Positions 49,131 to 49,999 of a stretch of 49,999 nt of DNA are shown in pieces. This stretch comes from an uncultured Pelagibacteraceae bacterium (GTDB lineage: Bacteria; Pseudomonadota; Alphaproteobacteria; Pelagibacterales; Pelagibacteraceae): the NCBI GenBank assembly GCA_902604545.1, contig CACKZG010000003.1, positions 1 to 49,999 on the forward strand, given 5' to 3'. Made by a program: the position numbers and the translations under genes. Within the stretch, counting starts at the first letter, position 1. Each line of letters starts with the position of its first letter. A model generated the notes under the pieces. The model was not told the origin of the DNA and made no database searches. It saw nothing but the letters and a program-made list of their open reading frames with translations.

Positions 49131-49684
49131 TGACACCAAGATTAAAAGAAATATTCAATAAAGAAATTCAGCCTGCATTAAAAAATCAGTTTGGTTTTAA
49201 AAATATTTATATGGCTCCAAAAATTGAGAAAATTGTTTTAAATATGGGTCTTGGTTTAGATGCCACAGACTCTAAAATTTTAAAATCATGTGAAGAAGAT
49301 ATGGCAAAAATTACTGGACAAAAACCAGTTATAACAAAATTTAAAAAATCAGTTGCAAATTTTAAAACAAGAAAAGGTTCAAATGCTGGTTTAAAAGTAA
49401 CCTTAAGAAAAAATAGAATGTATGAATTCTTGGACAGATTAGTTAATATTGCATTACCAAGAATTAAAGATTTTAGAGGTTTATCACCAAAAGGATTTGA
49501 TAAATTTGGCAATTATACATTTGGTATTAAAGAGCATATAATTTTTCCAGAAGTAAGCTTTGATAGAGCAGACAAAGTTAGGGGTCTAGATATCATAATA
49601 GTTATTAAAGCAATAAATAAGGAGCATAGTTTTGCATTACTAGAAAAAATGAATTTTCCATTTATTAAAAAAGGAGACAATTAA
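49130..49684 (+). CDS. rplE: 50S ribosomal protein L5
   Basis: KIEKIVLNMGLG; KITGQKPVITKFKKSVANFKTRKG; GNYTFGIKEHIIFPEV. Confidence 0.98.
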   Translation: MTPRLKEIFNKEIQPALKNQFGFKNIYMAPKIEKIVLNMGLGLDATDSKILKSCEEDMAKITGQKPVITKFKKSVANFKTRKGSNAGLKVTLRKNRMYEFLDRLVNIALPRIKDFRGLSPKGFDKFGNYTFGIKEHIIFPEVSFDRADKVRGLDIIIVIKAINKEHSFALLEKMNFPFIKKGDN

Positions 49685-49686
49685 AC

Positions 49687-49992
49687 ATGGCAAAGTTAAG
49701 CGCTGTTAATAAAAATAAAAAAAGAATTAAGCTTTCAGATAGGCTTTATAAGAAAAGACAAGAATTAAAGAAGATTGTAATGGATAAAAAGATTCCATTA
49801 GAAGAAAGATTTAAAGCGCAACAAAAACTATCTAAACTGCCAAGAAACTCGGCCAAAATAAGAGTTATGAATAGATGTGAGATTACCGGAAGACCTCATG
49901 GTGTTTACAGAAAATTAAAGATTTCAAGAATTGCATTAAGACAATTAGGATTACAAGGAAAGATACCTGGCTTGGTTAAATCTAGCTGGTAG
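49687..49992 (+). CDS. rpsN: 30S ribosomal protein S14
   Basis: KLPRNSAKIRVMNRCEITGRPHGVYRKLKISRIALRQL. Confidence 0.97.
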   Translation: MAKLSAVNKNKKRIKLSDRLYKKRQELKKIVMDKKIPLEERFKAQQKLSKLPRNSAKIRVMNRCEITGRPHGVYRKLKISRIALRQLGLQGKIPGLVKSSW

Positions 49993-49999
49993 AAAGGAA

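Overview
AT-rich bacterial chromosome window. Gene content and order look like an alphaproteobacterium of the SAR11/Pelagibacterales type (inference from synteny and composition; no search was run). Left arm (1-9.1 kb): rpsD, a monothiol glutaredoxin and BolA pair, and the purine genes purB-purC-purS-purQ-purL (purL is split by a frameshift at an A8 tract), then map, sfsA, a CinA/MoaB-type gene and a GGCT-like gene. Middle (9.1-27 kb): an accessory surface-glycan region (GT-C-like membrane protein, CDP-glycerol transferase-like, methyltransferase-like, radical SAM, NAD kinase, rfbF/rfbG/rfbH-like dideoxysugar genes, GT2, SDR, SGNH, GT4). It is interrupted by two sets of small integrase-less cassettes nested at tRNA genes. 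One set is at tRNA-Leu(TAA), with one full gene and two 5' remnants. The other is at tRNA-Thr(TGT), with one full gene and two 3' remnants. Right arm (27-50 kb): rlmB-like, tRNA-Tyr, tRNA-Gly, tuf, tRNA-Trp, secE-nusG-rplKAJL-rpoBC, rpsL-rpsG-fusA, and the S10/spc ribosomal operons to rpsN. The main candidate for something undescribed is the tRNA-nested cassette system. The 630 bp and ~822 bp tRNA-Thr units each carry one envelope-type protein, end in a repeated ~82 bp tRNA-containing segment, and have cassette-specific paired motifs at 11-bp spacing at fixed distances from the tRNA fragment. They resemble arm-type sites for a tyrosine recombinase acting in trans.
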